From Galerina marginata (lineage: Eukaryota > Basidiomycota > Agaricomycetes > Agaricales > Galerinaceae), in NCBI GenBank assembly GCA_023014335.1, contig JAECYW010000001.1:186001-250000 (forward strand): DNA of 64,000 nucleotides, read 5' to 3'. Below the pieces are notes generated by a model. The model searched no databases. It was not told the origin of the DNA and worked only from the letters and a program-made list of their open reading frames with translations. Positions within the stretch are counted from its first letter, which is position 1; every line of letters begins with the position of its first letter. The position numbers and the translations under genes are program-made. This document shows, piece after piece, positions 10,839 through 22,485 of the stretch.

Positions 10839-13199
10839 ATGAAGAACCTGGAGAACGGAAGTTCTTCACTTCCTGCGACATCTTATTCTACAAGCGGTCG
10901 CGTGTCTGCCTCTCAGCCTGCGACGAACGTCAAACCACAGCCGCCAAGTTTCTTTCCGACCACAGCCCTAGTGAGTGTTAAAATACACCCATTTTTATGC
11001 ATCAAATCACGGAATTGACAAGAAATCTTTATAGGATCATGCAGCGGCAGGTATTGGTGCGGGTATTGTCACGACCCTATGCTTGAACCCCCTCGATCTC
11101 CTCAAAGTCAAGCTCCAAGTCACAACAAACAACCCAAATGTTTCCATTGGCAAACATATATGGATATCTCTCAAAGACATCCAGCAAACGCAAGGATGGC
11201 GTGGATTATATCGCGGTCTTGTACCTAACATCGCGGGGAACGCGTCTAGTTGGGGCCTGTACTTTCTTTTGTGAGGATTTTCCTCCTTCTTTGACCCAAG
11301 CCCGCTGATGGACTGGAATAGCTACAACATGCTCAAGAAACGCGCTTCTGGTGGGGACATCACGATGCCTCTCTCGGCATCCGAATATCTCATCTGTTCT
11401 GCTCAAGCGAGTTCGCACTTCCCTGGGTACCCTTGGACCAGCATCTTTGACTAACGCAAGTATTCCATAGGTGCCGTCACTGCCGTCATGACGAATCCCC
11501 TCTGGCTCGTTCGAGTCCGCATGTTTACAACACGCGCCGATTCACCGTACGCTTATCGTGGTTTGTGGGGTACGTCCTTTTCTACAAACCTCCTTGGCCC
11601 AGTCCTCCGAAGAACAAGGGGACTCAAGAGCAGTCCTGAGGGCCAAATACCGGGGTATTTTTGCTAAATGCGATAGCATTACTCCCCTCTAGTTTCTTAT
11701 GCGGAGTCTTGTGTTATAATCTCGTTGTGGCACAAGGCACATCCAGCTGCATTAACTAGACCCACAAAATCTTTGTCGAGTGACAAAAGTGGCCATAGAT
11801 CACGTGTATTTGAAATCGCTAAGCGATTCCGAATTCGTGTCGGATCAGCTTACTGCTGAACGTTTCTATGAATGCAAGCAATTTGAGTTTACATGATTCT
11901 TCTATCTGAAGCTTTCTTTTCCTTGGAATTTTGCTCGCCTACGACCCCTTCTCTCCTCATGTTTTCTATGTGCCTTTTCCCAATCAGCTTTACGCCTCAT
12001 GTTTTCTCTTTTACCCATATATATCCTCACCTGACTGACATCCACGCTTACACCTCCAGACGGCCTCCGCACCATCATAAAGAAAGACGGTCCCCTCGGG
12101 CTTTTTCGCGGAACATCGCTGGCTCTATTCGGCGTTTCGAATGGCGCGATCCAATTTGTCGTTTATGAAAAAATGAAGACATGGGGCTTTGACAGGAAGA
12201 AACGACAATATGAAAAAGCTGGAAAGCCCTATAATCGCGAGGCCGATAAACTTGTGCGTGTTTTCTCAACGTTGATTATGGATCGGGCAGGTTTGCATAG
12301 TGGGTCAGCGTTGAAGGAACGAGGCGTTTATCTACCCCTTGTTTTAGCGCCCAGCTCGTTACTCCGCTCCAATCGACTCCACCTCTTTCTTGCCTTCTAA
12401 AACAATTCATGCTGATGAATATCCTATTTGCAGTCAAATCTTTCCTATACGGCCATGTCTATATCGAGCAAGCTTGCTGCATTATCCGTTACATACCCTT
12501 ACCAGGTTGTCCGTTCTCGAATACAGGTTTGTGGATCAGCCATTCTTGTTTTTTTCTATTCGTCGGGTTTTCACGTATCTCTTCGTTATCCGTTATCTTC
12601 TCACGATTTCTTTATTACATTTTGGTTCTTCGGCGACTTTCTCCTTGAAAGCGAAAATTGGGCGCATCCAACGACCCTTTATCCGTCCTGTCACTTTTCA
12701 GCGATCGGCGCCGCGGCCTAGACCTACCCTTGTGTCTATTTTTCCTGTTTGCATCTGCGCCTCGTTCATTGTCGTCTTCCGTGGTTCATTATTCCTGGCT
12801 CGGGTCATATCCCCCCTCGACGTCTGTCACCCCATTTTTCCCTCCTGCATTTTCTTTTTTCTATATATATTTTTGTGTCCTTGCTGACTTTGTCCTCTTT
12901 TGCCCCTTTGTTGATCCACACTGTGTCTGCTACCTCGCCGTCGACCACTTCAACAACACATTTGCCCACAATCACAGAACGACGCACAATCGGCTCTCTT
13001 CCCCAACATCCCCGCCACTATCAGGCGCACGTGGGCGCTTGAAGGTCCGCGGGGCTTCTTTCGCGGCCTCGGCACCAATCTCGTGCGTGTGCTCCCTGGT
13101 ACCTGCATAACATTCGTGGTCTACGAAAATTTGGCTTGGCTGCTCAGGACGAGTGCGAGAGAACGTACCGATAGGGCCGAGAGTTTAAAAGGTTCCTGA
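10839..13199 (+). CDS. FLX1: Mitochondrial FAD/folate carrier (SLC25 family, Flx1-like)
   Basis: Inner-membrane carrier expected to move FAD or folate into or out of mitochondria. Exons 10839-10970, 11035-11270, 11322-11410, 11471-11569, 12060-12253, 12434-12526 and 12978-13199 join in frame to 354 residues. Three carrier repeats are visible, each with its Px[DE]xx[KR] signature: NPLDLLKVKLQ after DHAAAGIGAGIVTTLC, NPLWLVRVRMF, and YPYQVVRSRIQ. The second element of each repeat is also visible (GLYRGLVPNIAGNASSWGLY, GLFRGTSLALFGVSNGAIQF, GFFRGLGTNLVRVLPG). The first repeat with its DLLKVKLQ sequence is typical of the FAD/folate subgroup, so the substrate is inferred by subgroup. Introns 4 (490 bp) and 6 (451 bp) are much longer than the other four. 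The N-terminus before the first helix is a Ser/Pro-rich extension of about 45 residues. Confidence 0.85.
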
Positions 13200-14261
13200 G
13201 GCGGAAGACTGGATTCAGAACTGGGCGTTCGTGTCTCGAACATCTCGTCCAAGGATTCACACTACTCATTTTATCTCCATAATCCTAATGCGTTGTTCTT
13301 GTTTCATACAGACATCATACACATATCACCATAGAGCATCATACCTAGCTTCTTACTATACAGATCTTTGTCCAATTAATTACACGGAACGTACAGTTAA
13401 CGTTAGAGTGGCAGAGTATTGTATTATAGAGCGGCTGTCGTCTAAATACCTGAGCATAGATATTCATGTACTCTTTGCCGACCTCGCTTCACTCCCCATC
13501 TCATTCAATGCAAATGCATCTCAATCCTTGGACTATCACAACTTACAGGAGAATTACAAATCAGATTTATTCACTCTCGTTTTCAGGCTGCTCACCAGTA
13601 ATATCGTGAACAAGGAGATTCAAAAGGCTCCGACCAGCAATTTGAATGTCAAATGGCGCAACAAGTTTTGTTGAGTCGATTTTGAAGCTCCTTGTCCATT
13701 TAAATTCTGATAATACGGAACAGAAAACTAAGACTGCAAATTGCCCTTCAGGGCAATGATGATGTCGACCATTCGCTTCCTGCGTCAATACGAGTTGGCG
13801 GATAGAAACTGCAGTGCACACAACTAGTGGATGCCCTCATGCCTGGCGGCATTGTGCAAATTTATGATCATAGAAAAAGGAAAGGAATACCATGCTTACC
13901 AGTGACGATAGTGGCTAGTTCAGTATGTGCTGTTCATCTCCGAGTCCCAGAGAAGTGGGTAGATGGAAGTCATGAGAAGAGGGGAATACTGGAAAACTTT
14001 GGTAAAATAGCTGTGGAGAAAGAGGGTTGGAAGGAAAAAGGAGGGATCACACGGAGAGTCGGTTAGACGGATTTAACACGTATCAATTCACAGGACTATT
14101 AACTGGCCCTTTAATATAGAGTACCCATCGACGATATGCAAGACCGGAGTGCTGGAAGGAACAAGAAATTCGAAAGCGACCTACACGTGTAATAATGATG
14201 AATAGAGGCTACAGTGTTTCGTGGAAAAGCGAAGGGGGATGTACAACATAACGCACATTGA
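13200..14261. other. Convergent intergenic region
   Basis: Lies between the ends of the carrier gene and the long WW-domain gene, so it should hold both 3' UTRs. AT-rich 3'-UTR-like sequence with termination-like AATTAATTA and TATTGTATTATAG runs occurs around 13370-13430. The open frames (13231-13674 plus, 13567-13821 minus) have no family features. Confidence 0.4.
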
Positions 14262-16769
14262 TCACTGTGACCAATTGTTATCGCTGTTAAAGGAGTCTCC
14301 AATACCTGCTCCAAGAGATCCCAGGTCAAAGCCAGCTGTGAAGGAAGAAGGATCAACTGGAGGGTTCGAAAATCCTTGATTGATACCGTTGACAAACCCA
14401 GCGAAGCCGGTCGTGTCAGACTGAGAGGGAACACCCCCATTAGAAGCATTCGCGAAGGTCTGGGTGATGGTGTCGAAAATGCCGTTTCCACCACCACCAC
14501 CACCAGTGGGATCAGCATACAGAGTCGACGGGTCGAACGCTGGAGGCTGGCCTTGCCCAGATCCATTGCCACCGAGCATAGAATTTATCATGTCCGTCAT
14601 CGATGGCTGTTGGGGTTGCTGCTGCGTCGGTGCATTGCCACCATATGCAGAATTCAGCAGATCTGCCATCGAAGGTTGTTGGGATTGCTGCTGTTGGGGC
14701 TGCTGTTGGGGCTGCTGTTGGGTCATATCGTGAACCAGATGGCCCACATGGTTAAACGCTTGCGCATAAGAATTTTGGCCGTGCTGCTGCGGTTGTTGTG
14801 AATGGTGCTGAGGATTCTGCGCACTTAGGGCCGCTTGCTGTTGGTGTAACAATGTATTATATTGCTGTTGCTGCAACTGGGCGAATGTAGCTTGCTGTTG
14901 CGCCATAGCTTGCTGCTGTTGAGCTTGTTGCTGTTGAGCGAGGGCCAACTGTTGTTCCTGAATCGCCTGCTGGTATTTGAGCTGAGCGTGAGCTTGAGCT
15001 TGAACCTGTTGCTGTTGCTGCTGTGTCGCGTTCGCCTGGAGGTGGGCGAGCGCTTGTTGTTGGGCAGCCGCCTGCTGCTGCGCCAGCAGGGCTTCGGCTT
15101 GCTGGGCGAGCGCAACTTTTTGGAGTCTCTGTATTTCTAAAATCATGGCCTGATAGTCGACAGATTGTTGAGGAGGCGTTTGGTACTGCATCCCATTGAC
15201 AGAGTTCATTTGCATTTGTGCGGCGAGTTGCTGCTGCTGTAGCTGTTGCTGGCGGATAAGAGCATTGATGACGGCCTGATAGTTTGCATTTGGCCTCCCT
15301 TGCATTACCGCTTGCAAATCAGATTCCGCCACCCCTGTATTGAATTTGGAGAATGCCGATTTCATCATTTTGGTAATTCGAGGATTTGTGACGAGGTCAC
15401 CAATACCAGTAATTATTCCTGAAGATAGCCCCGTCGTCGCTGAGAAGACTCCCCCAGCGATCTTGAAAACGGCTTGAGCAGCTTGTCGTCCACCGCTGTT
15501 TTGCGCAGCGGCGTTCCCATTTCCTTGTTTGTTAAAGCTCTCTGGTGTAATTGTCGAGGAATTTGACCCTGGCGACGAGATCGTAGGCGACGTGGATAGA
15601 GGAGGGGAAGTGGGCAGAGATAAAGTAGGTGATGTGAGTGAGTTGGGTGGCGCAAAGAGGAGCGAGGAAGCTGGAGGTGAGGGCGTAGTTAAGGAGTTCA
15701 AACTCCCTCCAAGTGACAGCGGGGACAGTGGACCTGTCGAAGGGGGTGAAGGGACCAGATTTCCCGGACCACTAGGTTGCAAAATCGAAGGTAGATTCAA
15801 TTCGGTAGGTGGACGAGCCATCGTCACCAAATGAGGAGTACGACGAGGACCGCTGTTGCTCGTGTTGGCATTAAATCCGGTTTGTCCGGGTGCATATGTC
15901 TGAGTCCGTCTGGGGTCGTGTTTAAGATGGTCGTGTTGAAGATGGCCATGAGTTTGCGCCATCGGATGAGCAGACTGCAGGGATTGCGTTCGGTGTGGCG
16001 CAAGGTGATTATTCCCATACGGTGGAGACAGTGGAGAGATAGAGTTTGCACTCATTGGCGATGGACTGTTGCCAAAATTCGAAGATGAGCTTGGCGAGTA
16101 AGTCGAAAGCCGTGACCCAGCAATGGCAGTACCATTCAAAATATCCGGTGGGGGGATTACGGGCAATGGCCGATTAACCATCTGGGGGAGGTTGTGCATC
16201 GAAGGTGCACTCGAGGCATATATTGATGGCCTATTTTGTTGGGGGGGAGATGGGGGCGTTGGGAATTGGGCAGGTCCCCGGCTGTGTGGTGGTGGTACAG
16301 GCGATGTTGATAGACTTTGAATGCTGCTGGAGCTGATCATCGGTGTCGCCGTTTGTACTTTAGAGCTAGCGTATAGTCTTTGCGCGGCGCTGGGTTGACG
16401 GTGGTTCTGCATCGCGGGTGGTTGAGTCGGCGAAGAATTCGGTCGTGGCATCTCCACTGCCACTGCTGAATTCATGGTAGATACTCTTCTGTTCGGGACG
16501 ATACTATCCGCTGGATGCGTAAAGGATACCTTGGGTGGTATTGCACTTGTTTGAACATAATACCTTTAAAAGTCATCAGTTGATTATCTGTCCAAGGCAT
16601 TAATTATTGTTATGGTACCCACCATATCTGTTTTCTGTCAGGAAAGACGTGATATATCAGTTCCCGTTAGAATGAGAGGAAACAACATGGCGCACGAAGG
16701 TTCATAATGTTGCATCCACCCATCGGGCAGAGGCCTGTTGTCCGAATTGATGACTTCCGCGTTCTGCAT
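14262..16769 (-). CDS. WW-domain protein with long Pro/Ser- and Gln-rich tail
   Basis: Proposed exons 16769-16696, 16634-16623 (12-nt microexon) and 16563-14262 give 795 residues. The first two exons and the start of the third encode a WW domain at about residues 12-47: RPLPDGWMQHYEPS, then KQIW, then YYVQTSAIPPKVSFTHPAD. Trp18 and the aromatic pair at 30-31 are in place, but the second signature Trp is Phe43. After it come a Pro/Ser-rich region, a short amphipathic segment containing ITGIGDLVTNPRITKMMKSA, and a Gln/Ala-rich tract (encoded about 15260-14690). The third exon alone opens with an ATG at 16475, which would miss the WW domain. WW domains bind proline-rich ligands; the specific role is unknown. 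The next gene upstream on the same strand carries the same domain and intron pattern. Confidence 0.75.
14690..15260 (-). repeat. CAG/CAA-rich low-complexity tract (poly-Gln/Ala coding)
   Basis: Coding-strand sequence is an irregular run of CAG, CAA and GCx codons that encodes Gln/Ala repeats in the long WW-domain protein. Codon mixing of CAG with CAA shows it is not a pure microsatellite. Confidence 0.8.
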
Positions 16770-17614
16770 GCCAACCCTACACTGGCTACTTGTCGAGAGT
16801 GACGACAGTCGTGCCAATTGACCAAAAGCTGAATGCAGGAAGGAGAAGAGTAAGAGAGGACGAAACCTTCCGACAACCGCACGCCACCTGGCTTTTCATA
16901 TAATCCATCTGTCGATCCGTTCTCATCGAACATCACCGCTCAGCGATAATAGACAGACGGATCCCCCGCAGATGATCATGAGATGAACCTGAGCCGGCCG
17001 TCACCGCCGGACAGGCTGACTGGGTTCAAATGTACCTGGTTCACAGTCTCCCAGTGCCATCAGGCACCAGGAAGTGCCGAAAACATGGTGGCCATTTATG
17101 AAGCCAAAATAACACTTCCATATTAATTGATTCGTGGCCAGTCCTTGGTTTCTGGGACAAGTACTGAAAAACTGTGAGCGCTCGCCCTATTTGATGGGAG
17201 GCTGAAGGATTTCTTTATTAAGCGCCGAAGAATTGGTAGGAATCATTCACTGTCGACGTTGTCATGGGTAGTAGTGTGGTGGGCATCGTTGACTGAGCAA
17301 AAAGTTTAATGAACACGGCCACAGATGGACCTTCGAGTGTTCGCACGATGGATTGTTTGATAATTTACTTGACATTTGTCAATCAGCACAGCCTGTCAAA
17401 TATGCGTGCATGTGAGAAGGTTACATAGTAAGAAGAAAGTACAAAGACTCTATGAATAAAATATTGAGCGTTGAGCGAGAATCAGGTGCCCTCCGTCCGA
17501 CAGTCCAAAGAAAAAAACTTAGAAAAACCGTGAATCATGACCATAACTCGAAATACAGACGCGATCACTGAAGGACCTCGTCGGATGTAACCTCAGGCTG
17601 ACGTTGAAGACCTT
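16770..17614. other. Intergenic spacer between the two WW-domain genes
   Basis: Should contain the promoter of the long WW-domain gene and the 3' end of the shorter one. I see no open frame of interest. A GGTTCAAATG element near 17024 resembles a tRNA B box, but no matching A box or cloverleaf is present. Confidence 0.4.
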
Positions 17615-18581
17615 TCACCAATCGCCACCGCCATAGTCGTCACCTCCATAATCGCCGCCATAATCACCGCGATCATCATCATCAAGTGCGTCAGCGAGTA
17701 GAACACCTCCAAGGAGACCAGCTCCAGCTGAACAGAAGACGACATTTTAGGACATTAGAGCGTTTATGGGAACGGAGAAATACGAACCTCCCAAAGCCAC
17801 TCCTCCCATTCCGATGCCTCCAGACTTCTTGGGGGGTTGCTGTTGGACGTATACCACTTGTGGCTGCTGCTGCTGCTGGGGATATCCGCCGCCATATCCG
17901 CCACCACCATATCCTCCCCCTCCGCCACTAATCTTATTCGTCTTTCCTCCTAGCAAACCACCGAGCAGACCTCCTAGATAACGGAATCTCGGTCAATCGC
18001 TACGGAGAAACAGGATCAAGAAGCTGACTTACCCATGCCTTTCCCACCTTGGGATCCCGGCGATTGCCCGTATCCGCCAGACGGGTCACCGTATTGATTG
18101 CCTCCATAAGGAGGCTGCTGCTGCTGTTGTTGGTAATTGCTGCCTCCACCATAGCCGGAGTACGATCCTTGGTTGTTATCGTATCCGTATCCACCCGGGT
18201 TGTATCCGCCTCCTTGGTTAGGAGGGCCTGCATTGTAGCCACCCCCATAACCTGAGTTGTTGTTTGCTGGAGGAGCAGTAGGAGGAGGGGCATATTGTGG
18301 CTGAGGCGGGGGTGGAGGAGGCCCAGATGGATGTGTCCATGTCGTAACAGGAGGTGTAGCCCTTGTATTAACGTAGAACCTATATGCCGGATATTAAGAG
18401 AAGACCCTCAGGGGAAACGACCAGCATACTAACCATGCCTTATAACTGGAGAAGTCATCAATTTACCGATCTCGAGGATCCAGATAAGATGAAAGACCTA
18501 CTTGGAGTCAAATTGTGTTATCCAGCCTTCAGGGAGAGGTCTCGGATCAGGATTGGTTTCGTACGGAGGAGGAGCAGACAT
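17615..18581 (-). CDS. WW-domain protein with Gly/Tyr/Gln-rich tail
   Basis: Exons 18581-18502, 18445-18434 (12-nt microexon), 18379-18033, 17973-17788 and 17727-17615 join in frame to 245 residues. The WW domain covers about residues 14-48: RPLPEGWITQFDSN, YKAW, FYVNTRATPPVTTWTHP, with both signature Trp residues (20 and 45) present. The rest is low complexity: a proline stretch, repeats of GYGG, NQGG and QQQQ, a GGLLGGLLGGK segment, and an acidic Gly/Asp/Tyr tail DYGGDYGGDDYGGGDW. Such tails often promote self-association or membrane/cell-wall sorting, but no function can be assigned. The microexon sits at the same place and in the same phases as in the neighbouring WW gene, so the two are probably tandem paralogues. 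Confidence 0.8.
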
Positions 18582-20147
18582 TGGAGGAGGAAAGGAAGAT
18601 GTGAATATGTTCCAAGCCTTGGAATGGCTTATTATATTGGCGCTGCACAGGATCACGCAGTCCTCCTTGCCGAGTGGCCCGAGTCGGCTGTGAACGTGAC
18701 CAAGTTGATTATAATAATCCGTCCGTTGGGCGAACAAGAGTCATTTTTGCTATTTATCACTGCAGCGGCCTTTGTCGGGAGGCGAGCCCATTGTCAGTTG
18801 TTGATAGATGACATAGGATGGATTTCTTTCCAGCAATCTCAGGTAGAACTTGGATGGGCGTTGTGAACGGCTTGGGTCGATTTCCGTCGGACGCCGACTG
18901 TGAGCGGGACCTCGGGCACGGAAGGAGTGGTGGCTGTGACTAGTTGACTAGCTGGAGGCGGCGGTGCAGCCGTTGGGCATCGCCTTCAAAACGACCTTGA
19001 CTTGCTTCTCTGGCTTCGCTTTCTTACTTTGCTCGTCCTTGCTCCTTCCAAGCGGGCTTTACACGTATTGTTCTGGCTCTGGGTTGCGCGTTGAACTCCT
19101 CCAGACTAATTTTGGTCGGCGTGTCACCTTAGTAGCCCTGAACGTCTCACCTCCTCCTCTAAGCCCTCTAAAGCAATGCAGAGAAGAAAAAACACGGCGC
19201 GGCAGGCACAGAAGAGAACCAAGCACTGGCTTATCTCTAACTTGGAGTTTCTCTGTTGCAAGAAACGAAGCGCTGCCGACCTCCGCATCTGAAAAGCAAG
19301 TTGAGTGTTCACAGGTTGGCCGCGGAATCGCAAAAGGGTTGAATGTTATCCTACCTTCTGTTATCCCAACCCAGTATCGGGGAACTTGCACGTGTGCGTG
19401 CAGAACATATATGGCGCCAAAGGTGGAAGCTCTCGCCATGTGATGGAACTTAGCAAAAAGGAGGTTAAAGCTTGAACAAACCAGGGTCGACTCTTCCAAA
19501 GCCCATCGTGAGAACGAAGCTGGGAGGGAGCAAAATAATACAAGCGCCTATCTTCTCAATGATAGGTAATCTTCACGTGCGCGCGTCATAACCTTGCTGT
19601 CACGGTAATTTTGCTTTTAAGCAAGCCAACACCTATTTTTTTTTCTTCTCTTCGGCGGTCATTGAGTTCCCCAGTACACACGACGCCAACAACTTTACTT
19701 TCTCTCGCAGTTTACCTCTACTACAGCACTAGCGCCCTCGTATCATTCTATGACGTCCACTTATGCCGCCCATCTTGAGAAATGAAGACGCAGTGGGTTT
19801 CTGAGTCACAGATTATTTGCATTGCTGCCAGCCTCCAAACGACGTCAAAACCGGATGGTCCTCAGGCTACCCGCTTGCGCAGTTACAAGTAAATATAAAA
19901 GTAAACTGTAAACGACACCTAAAATTGCTGCAATCCGGATTACTTAGCGCGCAGAAACGGAAGAAAAAAAAGCATCCATTTATATCGTGGGAACAGACCA
20001 ACATAAGCGCCGAACAAGGTTTGGCTCCAAGTTCCAACCACGACAACGGACAGATCTGCACGGATCGAGTGGACTCAGCCTCGATTCTTCTACTGATTGG
20101 CGCGAAAAATTAAACCTGTAGAGCTAGCCTGCCTCTCACTTTCCAGA
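18582..20147. other. Divergent intergenic region, 1.6 kb, possible unresolved minus-strand gene
   Basis: Lies between two divergent genes. On the minus strand two adjacent segments look protein-like: TKISLEEFNAQPRARTIRVK (about 19136-19077) and a Lys-rich KPEKQVKVVLKAMPNGCTAA (about 19013-18954) just before a stop. They are in different frames and I could not join them or find a start with good splice sites. The remainder shows nothing recognisable. Confidence 0.3.
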
Positions 20148-21940
20148 ATGGATACAACAACTGCCATCAATCGTCCAAGTTCGCCTTTCAGAAAGCTCCT
20201 ACCTGAACTCTTCCCCGTCGTCGCTGGCCATCTACCACTCTACGCGACACCGACGACTCTTCTTTCCCTCGCACTCACAAATCACGATATTCACAACATA
20301 GTTTACCCTCTCTTATGCTCTCGCGTCATCCTCAGAAATGAAGACGACGCCTTGAATTTTCTCCAGATGATCTTGATAGACGGCCAGCTGGGGGCTGCCG
20401 TTCGGGAATTGCATATCATGTCAGGGCTATCTAAGGCAACACGCAGTGGAGAAAGGCCATTTGATGTGGTCAAAGCTGTGGAGAAGGTGATTACGGGAGG
20501 ATCACTTCCGCACATCCATACTTTCAGCCTTCATTTGCTTGCCACATGGGTTTGGGACAACGACTATGTGTCCGGCCATGGAAAACTAAGTGCTAGATTC
20601 TGGGGGGAACTACGGCGTAAATGCCCACGTCTCCGAGGGATTACGGTGCGAGGCATGGGGGATAAAAACGAGCCATGGCTTAACGAGTCTGGTATATATG
20701 AGTTGAATGGAATGAGAGTCAGTACATTCTTGCCTACCCAAGCTCTGAGTTGTCGTATTCATGCGGTCAGCGACCATTTTTACTAGGAAATGTCGCACCT
20801 TGGATTTACGTTCTACAGGGGCTTTCAATCCCAAAAGGACGGCGGCGTCAGGTTAATGGCTAGTATTCGACATGTCTCTTCTTCGTTGCGCACTCTTGTT
20901 CTCGGTCTGAACTATGAATCGTGCTCTCCACTTCTCTCACTTGATTTTCCCCGTTTAACATCACTTACTCTACTGCGATCATCGTGTTCAGACGATTGTG
21001 TACCGGCTGCAATGGCGTTTTGGAGACGCCATTCTTCCTTAGAGGGATTGAAACTTTCAGATAGTCTCAGTGACAGCCTTTGGTTTGACGAGACCACCAG
21101 GCCCGGGATATTGCCAAACCTCAGGCACCTAGAGGTCAGTGTCTGCCAGAATTTCCATTCAACCGTGTGGTGCTCAGTGGGTAATCCTCTCAGGCAAACT
21201 TCAAAAATGTTTACACCATAGCACCTATCTTGCCCCAACTCATCGGTCTCTCCATTCAGCAAAGTGTCAACGGTCAAATACTGTATCTTCTCCGACGTTC
21301 GATGATTCCTGGTGGATTGCCCAATCTCAGAAGTCTAGAGTTTCAACAATACCCGTATTCTGGTCGCTATCTCTCCCATTACGAGGGGTCTATGTGGTAC
21401 GAGACACCGGATGGAGAGGAAAAGTTCCATCTGAGCAGGGAGTCGGAAGGAGTTGCAAGGTCCGTTGACAATGATTATTTGCGCACCATTGCCAGACAAG
21501 CTCCAAACTTGGAGGAGATTGCGATAGAGGCAACTTTCCCCGATATAGTGTGTACATTTTTCTTTTCCGTATAAAATTCCAAGATGAATTGAATAAATTT
21601 GCAGTCATCGCTTATTCCTAGCCTGACACAATTTAGGTGTCTTGAACGACTGTATTGCCGTACAACTTGGTCGACCGCCGATAATATTTATGATGCGAGT
21701 GAACCCACTGAAGCTGACCTCGCCGCATTCTTCACCGAAGCTCGCTTGCTTGCAGAGGGGTGTAAATCACTGAAACTTATAACCAATATGCATATGAGTC
21801 TGGCTACCTCGGCCTATCCGACGGTCAAAATCCGGAGGAGCCAAGATGGTTTGGTGAAGGATGCGAAGATTAGTGACGGCTATGGGCGGCTGATAGGCCA
21901 TGAGGACGACCCCTTCCCACTCCCAGACACAAGGTGGTAG
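20148..21940 (+). CDS. F-box-like / leucine-rich protein (hypothetical)
   Basis: Exons 20148-20717, 20787-21134, 21194-21547 and 21605-21940 join in frame (introns 69, 59 and 57 bp) to 535 residues. Residues about 13-55 (KLLPELFPVVAGHLPLYA ... LLSLALTNHDIHNIVYPLLC) match the loose F-box helix pattern common in Agaricomycetes. The remainder has leucine-rich-repeat character, for example FPRLTSLTLLRSS, LPNLRHLE, LPQLIGLSIQ, LPNLRSLEF and APNLEEIAIEATF. Proteins of this type are substrate adaptors for SCF ubiquitin ligases in principle, but this lineage-expanded family is mostly uncharacterised. The start follows TTCCAGA. It converges on the PPR-like gene downstream. Confidence 0.75.
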
Positions 21941-22485
21941 GAGCAGCCTGCTCTATGGCATTATCATTAGTCGAAAGATTTGGATTTAAATAATTAATAC
22001 TACCAATTCTCGCGTGTTTGACGATCGAGGACTAAATATACATCAATTCACTTGCAACTCAACGAGAAATCGTCTGTAATAGACAAAGTCATGCATGCCA
22101 GAAAGCTATTCGAAAGCTGGTTCTTTGAATTTTTTCTTTGAGCTGAGAAGCTGAGGTGAAGGCGTTGCAAATTTCCGATTACAACCAAATTACTGTGTGT
22201 TTGAGTATAAGTAAAGTGTAGTCCTATACATTTTTAGTTCCACAGTTTCTCCGTCGTGTTCCCTGAAAATAAATGAATAGTCATACTAAGGTATGTTATG
22301 GGTTAGTCTGCCAAATTTGGAGGGCGTCGGTAAACCGGAAATGGTGCCATTTTCAAACAGCAAGGGGTAGTCCTGTGACAAAATAGGAAATATTTCCCTT
22401 TTACGGACAGGAGTCACTAGTTGGCTCGCTTTGGTATTCTTTTTCTGTATGGATGTCCGCCATAGCAATTACAAGCAATAATAGT
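21941..22485. other. Convergent intergenic region
   Basis: 545 bp between two convergent genes. AT-rich, with only short open frames; expected to hold both 3' UTRs. Nothing else is seen. Confidence 0.4.

Noticed and set aside
12390..13110. Overlapping open frames of 97-165 codons in the carrier gene
   Set aside because: They lie in T/C-rich intron 6 and out of frame over exons 6 and 7; the hydrophobic translation is a by-product of pyrimidine-rich DNA.
14376..16320. Plus-strand open frames with Leu- or Cys/Trp-rich translations
   Set aside because: They are antisense shadows of the Gln-rich coding tract of the long WW-domain gene.
16960..17050. tRNA-like B box (GGTTCAAATG)
   Set aside because: No A box at the proper distance and no cloverleaf can be drawn.
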